A stretch of DNA of 37,727 nucleotides from an uncultured Clostridia bacterium (GCA_937901465.1 CALGTU010000026.1:1-37727), one strand, 5' to 3'. Counted from the stretch's first letter, positions 8,003-15,940 are shown. A program made the numbers and translations. Notes: a model not told the origin generated them from the letters alone.

Positions 8003-8031
8003 TTGCTTTTTCTATCTCTTTGCTGTATAAT
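8003..8031 (+). promoter_or_regulatory. Promoter of the FliB-like / C_GCAxxG pair
   Basis: TTGCTT and a perfect TATAAT are separated by 17 bases. The -10 lies 27 bases before the ATG at 8059. The in-frame ATA/TTG-type starts upstream of 8059 overlap this promoter, which argues for the 8059 start. Confidence 0.8.
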
Positions 8032-8058
8032 GATAAAAAAATTAAAGGGAAGTTTTTT

Positions 8059-9039
8059 ATGATTTTTCGTGTACCTTCTTACTATGATGATTTTCACTGT
8101 ATAGCGGATAAATGCAAGGACAACTGCTGTATCGGGTGGGAGATTGATATTGATGACATTACTTTAAAAAAATATCTTTCTGTTAAGGGGGATTTCGGTG
8201 AAAGACTGAGATCTTCAATCTCAACAGAAAATCCGTCTTTTATTCCCGACAAATCGGGAAGATGTCCTTTTTTAAATAAAGATAATCTCTGCGATATAAT
8301 TCTGAATCTGGGCGAAGATAAACTCTGCGATATATGTAATAATCACCCGAGATATTTTGAATGGTTCGGGAATATAAAAGAGGGCGGAATAGGTCTTTCT
8401 TGTGAAGAAGCGTCAAGAATTATTTTATCTTCTTCGTTCTCTCTTTCAGAAAAAGAAATTCCTGACGAAGAAACCGATTTTCCCGATGATGAAGCTTTAT
8501 TTGATTTTCTTCTTTTGGCAAGAGATAAGATTTTTTCATATCTTAAAGACGAAAAAATTCCGATAGAGAACGCACTCGCTGATATATATGGATACGGCTT
8601 TATTCTTGAAGAAGCTGTTTTCAGAGAAGATTTAAATGTTCCCGAAATAAAATCTTCTGGAAAAAAATTTTCACCCGATATCAAAAAAACACTTGACTTT
8701 TTACTTACCTTAGAAAAACTTTCTCCCGAATGGGAGCCTTATATTTTATCTATGAAAGAAAGTTTTAACGGCGAAGATTTTTTTATAAGAGAAACAGAAA
8801 AATATCTTCGTAATATTGCAATTTATTTTATCTTCAGATACTTTTTAAAAGCCTGTTATGACGGCGAAATTGTCGCTTATATAAACCTTATGGCAATAAG
8901 CGTTTTTATGCTCGCTTTTCTTTTCTCAAAGGGAGATTTATCTCTCGAAAACTGTTCAGAGATAGCAAAGAATTTTTCTAAAGAAATTGAATATTCAGAA
9001 GAAAATCTTGAGGCACTGAGCTTTAAAACTTTATTTTAA
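8059..9039 (+). CDS. FliB-like cysteine-cluster protein (flagellin lysine N-methylase family)
   Basis: Start MIFRVPSYYD was chosen because AAGGGA precedes it and family members begin with a similar MxxxxPxYY segment; this gives 326 residues. The first 120 residues carry nine cysteines: C14, C19, C23, C24, C69, C78, C90, C93 and C115, including CKDNCC and CDICNNHPR. This is the CxxxCC metal or iron-sulfur cluster region shared by FliB and YkgJ proteins. The remainder is acidic and probably helical. FliB methylates flagellin lysines in Salmonella. No flagellar gene is in this window, so the substrate here is unknown. It is likely co-transcribed with the next gene, 19 bases downstream. Confidence 0.82.
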   Translation: MIFRVPSYYDDFHCIADKCKDNCCIGWEIDIDDITLKKYLSVKGDFGERLRSSISTENPSFIPDKSGRCPFLNKDNLCDIILNLGEDKLCDICNNHPRYFEWFGNIKEGGIGLSCEEASRIILSSSFSLSEKEIPDEETDFPDDEALFDFLLLARDKIFSYLKDEKIPIENALADIYGYGFILEEAVFREDLNVPEIKSSGKKFSPDIKKTLDFLLTLEKLSPEWEPYILSMKESFNGEDFFIRETEKYLRNIAIYFIFRYFLKACYDGEIVAYINLMAISVFMLAFLFSKGDLSLENCSEIAKNFSKEIEYSEENLEALSFKTLF

Positions 9040-9058
9040 AACACAGGAGGAAGATATC

Positions 9059-9496
9059 ATGACACATGCAGAAAAAGCGGCTGAATTTTTTTCAAATAAT
9101 TTCAACTGTGCTCAATCGGTTTTCGCATCTTTTTCAGATGAATTGGGGTTATCTGAAGAAATCGCTCTTAAAACGGGGGCTTGTTTCGGAAGCGGAATGA
9201 AAAAGGGCGAAGTATGTGGCGCTTGTACGGGCGCTCTGATGGCTCTCGGAATGAAATACGGCCACTCTGACGGAAACGACAACGACAGCAAACAAAAATC
9301 GGGCGAAATGGCCGTTAAATTTTTAGAGGAATTCAAAAAAACAAATGGTTCTTATATCTGTCGCGAACTTTTAGGATGTGATATCGGAACAAAAGATGGG
9401 TTGGAATCTGCGATGAGTAAAAATCTGTTTACAGAGTTCTGTCCTAAGATGGTTATATCGGCTGCCGAAATCGCAGAAAATATTATGAGCAAGTAA
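9059..9496 (+). CDS. C_GCAxxG_C_C family redox-type protein
   Basis: The 145-residue protein carries the ordered cysteines of this family. C17 comes first (NFNCAQS), then C42 and the CGAC motif at 53-56, then C101, C107 and C128. Members are putative redox or metal-binding proteins found widely in anaerobes; their reaction has not been settled. AGGAGG precedes the ATG. It shares a promoter with the FliB-like gene, so both products of this operon are rich in clustered cysteine. It ends at a strong bidirectional terminator. Confidence 0.88.
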   Translation: MTHAEKAAEFFSNNFNCAQSVFASFSDELGLSEEIALKTGACFGSGMKKGEVCGACTGALMALGMKYGHSDGNDNDSKQKSGEMAVKFLEEFKKTNGSYICRELLGCDIGTKDGLESAMSKNLFTEFCPKMVISAAEIAENIMSK

Positions 9497-9498
9497 AA

Positions 9499-9527
9499 AA
9501 TTCCCCCACAAAAAATGTGGGGGAATT
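9499..9527. terminator. Bidirectional intrinsic terminator
   Basis: AATTCCCCCACA pairs with TGTGGGGGAATT around a five-base A loop. T-rich sequence follows on the plus strand, and the mirror A-tract serves the minus strand. It separates the convergent C_GCAxxG and metallophosphoesterase genes. Confidence 0.92.
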
Positions 9528-9533
9528 TTATTT

Positions 9534-10367
9534 TTATTCTTCTCTTTCAAGTTCACATATAACAATATGGAATGTGCTGTAAAGACGCGGAAGATTTCCT
9601 GAATTTCCAAGTCCCCTGCTTACTATCATATGCGAGCCGTTATATTCATAAAGGCCTGATGTGTAATCGGGAAAAAGCCCGTTATGACCTATAACACCGC
9701 CGACAAAGGGAAGTCTTATAAGTCCGCCATGAGCATGACCGGAAAACATCAAATCCATCTGATTGCCGTCTTTTTTTGTCTGTTCTGCTATCGGTTCAAA
9801 ATTTTCGGGGAAGTGATTGAGCCATATATTGAAATCCGTATCACAAGGAGGATACTCATAGTAATAATAGTTCCCTGTAAGAGAGATATATTCATCATCT
9901 CTTTGTATTCTGACGGTTGTTCCTTCAAGGATTGTTATTCCATAACTTTCGGCCGAAGATTTCAGCTTTTTATAATCTTCAGAAGAAACGCTTTTATCAT
10001 GATTTCCCCATACAAGATAACAGGGCGCTATCTCTGAAACCTTTTTAAGAAAATTATCCGCTTTATCGACATCTGTTCTTATTCTGTCGATAATATCGCC
10101 CGTTATGAAGATATAATCGGGGTCTGCTTCTTTTGTGATTTCTATTACTCTGTCGCAAAAATTTTCACCCTGATTATGATAATCAGAAAGAAGAACTATC
10201 TTTGCGCCGTCAAAACTTTCGGGAATATCTCTGCTTTTAAAGGTTATATTTTCGGTATCAATATAGGTGTTTGAAAAAATAAGAGAAATTATGAGGATTA
10301 CTGTAAGTATTAAAAGAACAATATAAAAAATTTTTCTTCTTTCAGAAATTTTCTTTATCTTTTCCAT
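9534..10367 (-). CDS. Membrane-anchored metallophosphoesterase
   Basis: The 277-residue protein has one N-terminal membrane anchor (residues 12-32) followed by a calcineurin-like phosphoesterase domain, predicted outside the cell. All metal ligands are present: SDYH (D62, H64), GDIID (D91), GNHD (121-124), the lone H184 in LNHFPE, and GHAHGG (H211, H213). It belongs with the YkuE/YaeI-type enzymes, some of which act on lipids or lipid-linked phosphates. AAGGGGAG precedes the ATG. It is monocistronic, with its own promoter and terminator. The substrate cannot be told from sequence. Confidence 0.9.
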   Translation of the reverse strand: MEKIKKISERRKIFYIVLLILTVILIISLIFSNTYIDTENITFKSRDIPESFDGAKIVLLSDYHNQGENFCDRVIEITKEADPDYIFITGDIIDRIRTDVDKADNFLKKVSEIAPCYLVWGNHDKSVSSEDYKKLKSSAESYGITILEGTTVRIQRDDEYISLTGNYYYYEYPPCDTDFNIWLNHFPENFEPIAEQTKKDGNQMDLMFSGHAHGGLIRLPFVGGVIGHNGLFPDYTSGLYEYNGSHMIVSRGLGNSGNLPRLYSTFHIVICELEREE

Positions 10368-10397
10368 TCTCTCTCCCCTTTCTTTATTTCTACGAAA

Positions 10398-10426
10398 ATT
10401 ATAGCATATTTTTTATTTCAGAACAA
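10398..10426 (-). promoter_or_regulatory. Promoter of the metallophosphoesterase gene
   Basis: On the minus strand TTGTTC and TATAAT are separated by 17 bases. The preceding TGC makes an extended -10. The -10 ends 30 bases upstream of the start codon. Confidence 0.78.
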
Positions 10427-10457
10427 TAACGAGATTTCGCTTGTGCAATATATACAA

Positions 10458-10471
10458 TTCCATATATGGAA
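10458..10471. promoter_or_regulatory. 14-bp perfect palindrome upstream of the ClpX-like gene
   Basis: TTCCATATATGGAA is a perfect palindrome 97 bases upstream of the ClpX-like start. It lies in an AT-rich 140-base stretch where I cannot find a convincing promoter for that gene. The candidates TTGCAC-17-TATGAA (10494-10522) and TTTACA-17-TAAAAC (10508-10536) are both weak. A poor promoter near a palindrome suggests a regulated gene, but this is only inference. Confidence 0.4.
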
Positions 10472-10567
10472 AAAACACAGCATATTCACGAATTTGCACC
10501 AAAAGTATTTACAAATTATGAACAATATGTTAAAACAAAATAAAGACTACAGAGAGGGGGAAGAAAA

Positions 10568-11587
10568 ATGTTCGGAACAACATTTTACAACGTGATACAT
10601 GAAAAAAACGCAGAACGAGCAAAACCCGCAGAACCACCAAAGCGCGTAGAACCGCCAAAGCCCGTAGAACGACCAAAGCCTGTCTGCAAAGAGGAAATGT
10701 CTGCAAAGGAAATATATGATTATCTCGATGAAAGAGTCATAAAGCAGGATGAAGCCAAAAAAGCGGCTGCTATGATTATGTGGAAATGTCTTAGAGGGAT
10801 AAAGCAGAATATAATGTTCTGTGGACCTACGGGTTGCGGAAAAACAGAGATATGGCGTTGTTTAAGCACACTTTTCCCCGGCAGGATTTCAATTGTCGAT
10901 GTAAGCTCTTTGACTATGGAAGGTTTTTCAGGCAATACAAAATGGCAGGATTTTTTTCGTTCCGAACATTTCAGAGATTCCAAAAATACCATTATGGTCC
11001 TTGATGAAACGGATAAGATGATTTCACCGAGATTTACATCTATGGGTGAGAATGTTTCTGAACATATTATGAACGAGGGACTTAAAATTATAGAGGGAAC
11101 TACTATGAAAATCAAGATAAGTAACGATAACTATCGTTCTGTTGATACAAACAAAATATCTTTTGTTTTGCTTGGTGCATTCAGCAGAAAAGCGGAAGAA
11201 ATTGCCGAAAAACAAAGAGGCAGTGGTTTAGGGTTTGGTTCTGAAAAAAAGGATGCAAAGGCTTATTCAAAGCCGATAACAGTTAAAGACATTCTCGATT
11301 ATGGTGTCACTCCCGAATTTATGGGCAGAATTTCAAAGGTAGTAAATCTTTCGCCGATGACAAAAAATGATTATGAGAGTATTCTTTATAAGGAAGGGTG
11401 TTCTCCTATAAAAAAGCTCGAAAAAATCTATAACCTCAAAATTTATCTTACCGCTGAACACAGGGACATGGTCCTTGAAAATGCTATGAATAACGGGCTT
11501 GGAATAAGAGGAATGGCAAACGAACTTGCTAATCTTCTTGATGAAAGACTTTTTGAGGGCGTAACGGGAGATTGCGTTTTTATATAA
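10568..11587 (+). CDS. ClpX-like AAA+ ATPase lacking the zinc-binding domain
   Basis: The 339-residue protein aligns by eye with the AAA+ module of ClpX. Walker A GPTGCGKT is at 86-93. A pore-loop-like GFSG at 119-122 replaces ClpX GYVG. Walker B with DETDK (146-150) matches ClpX DEIDK. The box VII arginine is R254 (TPEFMGRIS) and the sensor-2 arginine is R314 (GIRG). GSGLGFGSE at 218-226 matches the ClpP-docking loop, with LGF as tripeptide. The ClpX N-terminal zinc domain is absent; in its place residues 18-39 form a Pro/Lys/Glu repeat (EPPK, VEPPKPVERPKPV). The RKH loop of ClpX is also missing. GAGGGGG precedes the ATG. The likely role is protein remodelling; substrate and ClpP partnership are unproven. 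Confidence 0.82.
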   Translation: MFGTTFYNVIHEKNAERAKPAEPPKRVEPPKPVERPKPVCKEEMSAKEIYDYLDERVIKQDEAKKAAAMIMWKCLRGIKQNIMFCGPTGCGKTEIWRCLSTLFPGRISIVDVSSLTMEGFSGNTKWQDFFRSEHFRDSKNTIMVLDETDKMISPRFTSMGENVSEHIMNEGLKIIEGTTMKIKISNDNYRSVDTNKISFVLLGAFSRKAEEIAEKQRGSGLGFGSEKKDAKAYSKPITVKDILDYGVTPEFMGRISKVVNLSPMTKNDYESILYKEGCSPIKKLEKIYNLKIYLTAEHRDMVLENAMNNGLGIRGMANELANLLDERLFEGVTGDCVFI

Positions 11588-11593
11588 AAATAC

Positions 11594-11622
11594 TTGAAAA
11601 ATGCCGATTTTTGTTGTATAAT
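11594..11622 (+). promoter_or_regulatory. Promoter of the PAS-GGDEF gene
   Basis: TTGAAA and TATAAT are separated by 17 bases. The promoter begins seven bases after the stop of the ClpX-like gene, with no terminator between. The cyclase gene can therefore be transcribed alone and by read-through. Confidence 0.8.
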
Positions 11623-11664
11623 TTCTGTGTATATTCATCTGGATTCTTTGTAGGGGGAATATCT

Positions 11665-12960
11665 ATGGACAGCAAGCTTATGCAGTCGGCATTTTCGACT
11701 TTTATAAAAAATTCGAAAGACCTGATTTTTGTCAAGGACAATAATCTTGTCTATCGCCATGCATCCATGCCGTTTGTTAAAATGACAGGGAAAAAGTCTT
11801 TGAAAGAAGTTATCGGGCATACCGATTCTGAAATCTTTGAAGACAAATCTCTCGCAAAAAGATATACAAGCGATGATATAAGACTTTTAAACGACGGCAG
11901 AGATCATATAGAATATATAGAACCCATAACAAACGAAAACGGAAACGCAAGATATGCCTCAACATCAAAATATATCCTCAGAAACGATAAGGGCGAAGCA
12001 ATAGGAATTTTAGGTATTACAAAGGATATAACAAGAGAATATATGGCGCGTCAGCGTTATCAGCAGGAACTTGGTTATCTTTTCGAACTCCCCAAGGATA
12101 CATATGCCGTTTGTTATATAGATGTTGACGACTGGAGAATTATCTCTCAGCGCCGACAGAAGATTTTAAAGGGAACTTTACAGGAATGTCAGACCATTGA
12201 AGAAATGTGTGAATACGCAATACAGTCTATCGTCAGCGAAGACGGAAACGCATCTGAATTCTATAGTCATTTCACCGCAGAAAATCTTCACGAAATCTAT
12301 TCAAGCGGAAGAAGAGTTATAAGTTTTTCTTATGAAAGAAGATTATCGAATAACTCGACACGCTGGGTTAAAAACGATATAAACTTTCTGACCGATGTTG
12401 ACAGCGGACATTTATGTGTTATGCTTTCGGCAAAGGATATTCATGATATAAAGACCGAACAGCAGAAACTTATTGAAGCGGCAAAACTCGATTCAATGAC
12501 AATGCTTTTAAATCACGAATCAACTATGGAATCTATAAAGCTTGTTCTTAAAAACGAACATGACAGACAGCATGCCATATTCATGATTGACATAGACAAT
12601 TTCAAAGACCTTAACGACACAATGGGACATCGTTTCGGTGATGAATTTTTAATAGAACTTTCAAGAGAGTTCAAAAAGATTTTCAGAGAAACAGATATTA
12701 TCGGAAGAATAGGCGGAGACGAATTTTTAGCACTTATGAGAAATGTTTCAGATAAAGAACAGGTTGAAGAAAAAGCAAAGAAAATTCTTTCGTCTATAAG
12801 AAAAACATCATCTAAATATTCAAAGATAAATTTAAGCGGAAGTGTTGGTATAAGCATTTATCCCGAAAACGGTGAAACGCTTGAAACTCTTTATCAGAAA
12901 TCAGATTCAGCACTTTATGAAGTAAAGGGCAACGGCAAAAACAGTTTTACATTTGCATAA
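11665..12960 (+). CDS. PAS-GGDEF diguanylate cyclase
   Basis: This soluble sensor would make cyclic di-GMP. The start at MDSKLMQS (431 residues) follows AGGGGG; the longer frame runs through the promoter and the previous gene. A PAS domain spans about residues 10-125 (FVKDNNLVYRHA, GHTDSEIF, GILGITKDIT). Residues 135-262 look like a second, divergent PAS-type module. The GGDEF domain spans 270-431, with the intact signature at 350-354. RETD at 341-344 lies five residues before it and is the inhibitory I-site, so product inhibition is expected. A membrane GGDEF gene follows 18 bases downstream, probably in the same transcript. Confidence 0.93.
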   Translation: MDSKLMQSAFSTFIKNSKDLIFVKDNNLVYRHASMPFVKMTGKKSLKEVIGHTDSEIFEDKSLAKRYTSDDIRLLNDGRDHIEYIEPITNENGNARYASTSKYILRNDKGEAIGILGITKDITREYMARQRYQQELGYLFELPKDTYAVCYIDVDDWRIISQRRQKILKGTLQECQTIEEMCEYAIQSIVSEDGNASEFYSHFTAENLHEIYSSGRRVISFSYERRLSNNSTRWVKNDINFLTDVDSGHLCVMLSAKDIHDIKTEQQKLIEAAKLDSMTMLLNHESTMESIKLVLKNEHDRQHAIFMIDIDNFKDLNDTMGHRFGDEFLIELSREFKKIFRETDIIGRIGGDEFLALMRNVSDKEQVEEKAKKILSSIRKTSSKYSKINLSGSVGISIYPENGETLETLYQKSDSALYEVKGNGKNSFTFA

Positions 12961-12978
12961 TTTCCGGAGGGACCATAT

Positions 12979-14094
12979 TTGCTTGATTTTACATATATAT
13001 ACATATTAACCGCCATAGCTCTTATTGTTCTTTTAACTATAATAAGACGAAGCAATCATCTTGAAGAAAGAAAAAACCAGTTTATTATATTTGCGATTTT
13101 CTCTGATATAGTAATTCTTCTCGGCTATGTAGGAAGAGATCTTTCGGAACAGTTTTCGAATATGCCTCTTGCACATATTTCAAATACACTGATTTATCTT
13201 TTCGCTCCGCTTTCTATGTTCTTTCTTATTATGGCGTCAACAAAAAAGCGTAGCAAAATAACAGATATACTTACAGTTCTTGAAACGATAAGCGCTTTTA
13301 TTGCGTTATCATCGCCCGTTACGGGCTGGTTTTATACCATATCTTCAGATGTTATCTATTCAAGAGGGCCTTTATATATCTATAACGAAATTTTAGGAAT
13401 TCTCTTCACAATACTCTGGGGTGTTTTCTCGTTTATCGAATTCAGATATATAGAACCTGTTGACAAATTCTATCTTTCTGAAATGTTCATTCTTCAGACA
13501 GCGGCGATAATCATTCAGGGAATGTTTTCTTCATATAAGATAATCTATATATGCGGTGCTTTCTCAATAATGATTTATTACGCTTTCGTTACTGAAGTTT
13601 ATGGAAAATACGATAAAATGACAGGAATAAGAAACAACTCATATTATCGTTCTGCCATTATGAGAAATATATATACAGAAAATTTCTCGGTTATTATGAT
13701 AGACGCGAATGGTCTTAAATTAGTAAACGATACCTATGGACACGATATCGGCGACAAATTCATACTTATTGTTACATCGGCGATAGTAAAGGCTGTAGGC
13801 AAAAACGGCTCGGTTTACCGAACAGGCGGAGATGAATTTGTAGTTGTTATTAAATCGAAGGACCGTTCTCTTGTTGACAGGATAAATGAAGACATACACA
13901 AAAATCTTTCGGAAGAAAATAAAAACTATGAGTTTGAAATTTCTGCCTCAACGGGAATAGCTATTCATTCTGAAATAGAAATTTTTACAGACACAGTAAA
14001 GCGTGCGGATAAGAAGATGTATGAAAACAAGAATGAATACTATGCTAGAACAGGCAAAGACAGAAGAACATATCAGCGTCGTGCTGAAGAATAG
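12979..14094 (+). CDS. Multi-TM membrane diguanylate cyclase (GGDEF)
   Basis: The 371-residue protein has an N-terminal half of about seven membrane segments (residues 4-205) and a C-terminal GGDEF domain with the intact signature at 283-287. The sequence at the I-site position (GKNG) is not RxxD, so inhibition by product is not expected here, unlike in the gene upstream. TTG is the start codon, supported by GGAGGG seven bases before it. The conserved GWFYTISSD...YSRGPLYI loop between membrane segments may form a ligand pocket, but its ligand is unknown. The catalytic domain faces the cytoplasm. Confidence 0.92.
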   Translation: MLDFTYIYILTAIALIVLLTIIRRSNHLEERKNQFIIFAIFSDIVILLGYVGRDLSEQFSNMPLAHISNTLIYLFAPLSMFFLIMASTKKRSKITDILTVLETISAFIALSSPVTGWFYTISSDVIYSRGPLYIYNEILGILFTILWGVFSFIEFRYIEPVDKFYLSEMFILQTAAIIIQGMFSSYKIIYICGAFSIMIYYAFVTEVYGKYDKMTGIRNNSYYRSAIMRNIYTENFSVIMIDANGLKLVNDTYGHDIGDKFILIVTSAIVKAVGKNGSVYRTGGDEFVVVIKSKDRSLVDRINEDIHKNLSEENKNYEFEISASTGIAIHSEIEIFTDTVKRADKKMYENKNEYYARTGKDRRTYQRRAEE

Positions 14095-14140
14095 AAAACT
14101 CCCCTACTCTTAAGTTCAATAGTTATATAGAAGTATTACG

Positions 14141-14173
14141 AAGCCACTTTTGATATTGTGTCCAAAGTGGCTT
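14141..14173 (+). terminator. 10-bp inverted repeat after the membrane cyclase gene
   Basis: AAGCCACTTT pairs perfectly with AAAGTGGCTT over a 13-base loop, 46 bases after the GGDEF stop. The following TGCGTTGCTT is only moderately U-rich, so termination may be weak. It could also be an operator next to the promoter at 14190. Positions 14095-14140 hold nothing else I recognise. Confidence 0.55.
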
Positions 14174-14189
14174 TGCGTTGCTTATGCCA

Positions 14190-14218
14190 TTGACTTTATG
14201 TGGAAAATATGTTATAAT
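14190..14218 (+). promoter_or_regulatory. Strong promoter of the DUF6440-like gene
   Basis: TTGACT and TATAAT are separated by 17 bases, with TGT forming an extended -10. It is one of the best promoters in the window and drives a single small gene. Confidence 0.85.
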
Positions 14219-14258
14219 CAACTCAACGATAAATAAGAATTTGAGGGAGGAAAACGCA

Positions 14259-14435
14259 ATGGATAACAGGTTTGAATTTATTGAAAAGAACGGTCTTATG
14301 GAAGGAACTCGTATCATTGTTGACAAAGAGACAGGGGTTCAGTATTTATTAGCTCATTGGACCAATGTAGGTGGACTCACAGTGTTGGTCGATAAGGATG
14401 GAAAACCTTTGCTTGACCCAAGATATACTAATTAA
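14259..14435 (+). CDS. Small DUF6440-like protein
   Basis: The 58-residue protein starts at MDNRFEF; GGGAGG lies just before it, and longer in-frame starts overlap the promoter. IIVDKETGVQYL, the following GGLTVLVDKDGKPL and the short total length fit the DUF6440 family of small Firmicutes proteins, whose function is unknown. There is no membrane segment. It has its own strong promoter and terminator, so it may be abundant. It splits the run of three diguanylate cyclase genes. Confidence 0.78.
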   Translation: MDNRFEFIEKNGLMEGTRIIVDKETGVQYLLAHWTNVGGLTVLVDKDGKPLLDPRYTN

Positions 14436-14490
14436 CAAATTTCAGTTTGTTGGAGCAACAAATCCCAATTTATCTGTGAGATATTAAAAT

Positions 14491-14518
14491 AACCCGTGAA
14501 GAAAAACCTTCACGGGTT
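14491..14518. terminator. Bidirectional intrinsic terminator
   Basis: AACCCGTGAAG pairs with CTTCACGGGTT across six bases. ATACTTCTTT follows on the plus strand and ATTTTAATAT on the minus strand. It separates the DUF6440-like gene from the convergent REC-GGDEF gene. Confidence 0.88.
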
Positions 14519-14560
14519 ATACTTCTTTATTACTACTTCATTTATGAGCGGGTTTTTATT

Positions 14561-15940
14561 TTATATGAATTTATTACCGAGTTTATCCATTTCGGCAATG
14601 CCATATTCAAACGAGATTTTCTTTCCTTTATAAAGTTTGTTAAAGCAGTTTACTATTCTTTCTGCAACGAGATTTCCGTTTTCTTCGTTTGAATCCATAA
14701 GAATAACTATAAGCTGTTTGCTTGAATATCTTGTTGAAACATCTACTCTTCGAAGTGATGTATAGATAGCCTGTTCCATAATTTCAAGGGCTACTTCTGC
14801 TTCTGAAGGGTCAACCATTTCGTTTTCTTTTGAAACCATTGTGAAAAGAAGTGTCTGAACATCTCTTCCGCTTCTTTCAACAAATCTTCTTATGAAATTA
14901 TAAACATGGTGGAATGTATCGAGTTCAAGCTGATAAGCACCTCTGCCTGAATCCGCACGGGACATGACCTCTCTTAAATACTGTAAATCAACTAAATTTC
15001 TGCCCCTTGTGTTTTCACTTTCTCTCTGTTCGCTGAAAAAGTGATATGAATTCTTTCCGTTCTGCTTTACATAATAAAGTGCTTTATCGGCAGCGTTATA
15101 GACTGTTCCGAAATCATCGCCGTCATCGGGGAACTGTCCTATGCCTATTGAAACAGATGTGTTTGTTTCAAACTTTTTCTGTTCGATTTTATAGCAAAGG
15201 TCTGAAATAATATCGCCCGCGAGATTGCCGAGTTCTGTTTTTGATGTAACATCTTTTATGAACATTACAAACTCATCTCCGCCGATACGACAAAGAACAT
15301 CGCCGTCTTTCGAATAATCCCTCATGGTTTCGGCGAACATTTTTAAAGTTTCATCGCCTTCGATATGACCGTAATTATCGTTTATCGCCTTGAAATTATC
15401 CATATCAATCATGAAGAGTGCACCTTTAACGCCTTCCTTTAACATATCGTTAACGGCTTTTTCGGTATATGCCCTGTTCCAGAGACCTGTTAAAGCGTCC
15501 TGCTGGGATTTGCTTTTTATATCGGTTACTTCTTTTATCTTTTCTTCGAGTTTATCAGAAAGTTTCTTTCGCATATCCTCAAGTTCTAAAATTCTGCCTA
15601 TTCTTGAACGCATAACAGATGGAACAAAAGGCTTTGCGATAAAATCGAGTGCACCTTCTTCTAAACATCTGTTTTCGGTTTCGGCGTCATCATCGGCAGT
15701 AAGAAAAATTATCGGGAGAGTTTTATGAGCTTCTATCTTTCTGATTTCGCCCATAACCTCAAAGCCGTCCATTTCGGGCATATTTATATCGAGAAGAACA
15801 AGGTCGCAGGTGTCTTTTCCGAGAAAATCAAGCGCTTCTTCACCCGATAAAACCGCGGTTACATTATATGTATCCGAGAGAACCTTTTTAGCAAGAAGAA
15901 GGTTCATCTTGTTATCGTCAACAATGAGGATATGTTTCAT
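14561..15940 (-). CDS. Response regulator REC-GGDEF diguanylate cyclase with extra degenerate GGDEF-like domain
   Basis: The start at MKHILIVDD (459 residues) follows AAGGAAGAG; the open frame extending to 16216 is read-through into rplL sequence. The receiver domain (1-120) has acidic residues D8-D9, phosphoacceptor D51, T81 and K103. A coiled linker (121-145) leads to a GGDEF domain with its signature at 220-224. The I-site position reads KDGD, so its arginine is lost. Residues 310-459 look like a second GGDEF fold in which the signature is YSSKQ (405-409), so it should be inactive and may bind or regulate. No histidine kinase gene adjoins it. Confidence 0.92.
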   Translation of the reverse strand: MKHILIVDDNKMNLLLAKKVLSDTYNVTAVLSGEEALDFLGKDTCDLVLLDINMPEMDGFEVMGEIRKIEAHKTLPIIFLTADDDAETENRCLEEGALDFIAKPFVPSVMRSRIGRILELEDMRKKLSDKLEEKIKEVTDIKSKSQQDALTGLWNRAYTEKAVNDMLKEGVKGALFMIDMDNFKAINDNYGHIEGDETLKMFAETMRDYSKDGDVLCRIGGDEFVMFIKDVTSKTELGNLAGDIISDLCYKIEQKKFETNTSVSIGIGQFPDDGDDFGTVYNAADKALYYVKQNGKNSYHFFSEQRESENTRGRNLVDLQYLREVMSRADSGRGAYQLELDTFHHVYNFIRRFVERSGRDVQTLLFTMVSKENEMVDPSEAEVALEIMEQAIYTSLRRVDVSTRYSSKQLIVILMDSNEENGNLVAERIVNCFNKLYKGKKISFEYGIAEMDKLGNKFI

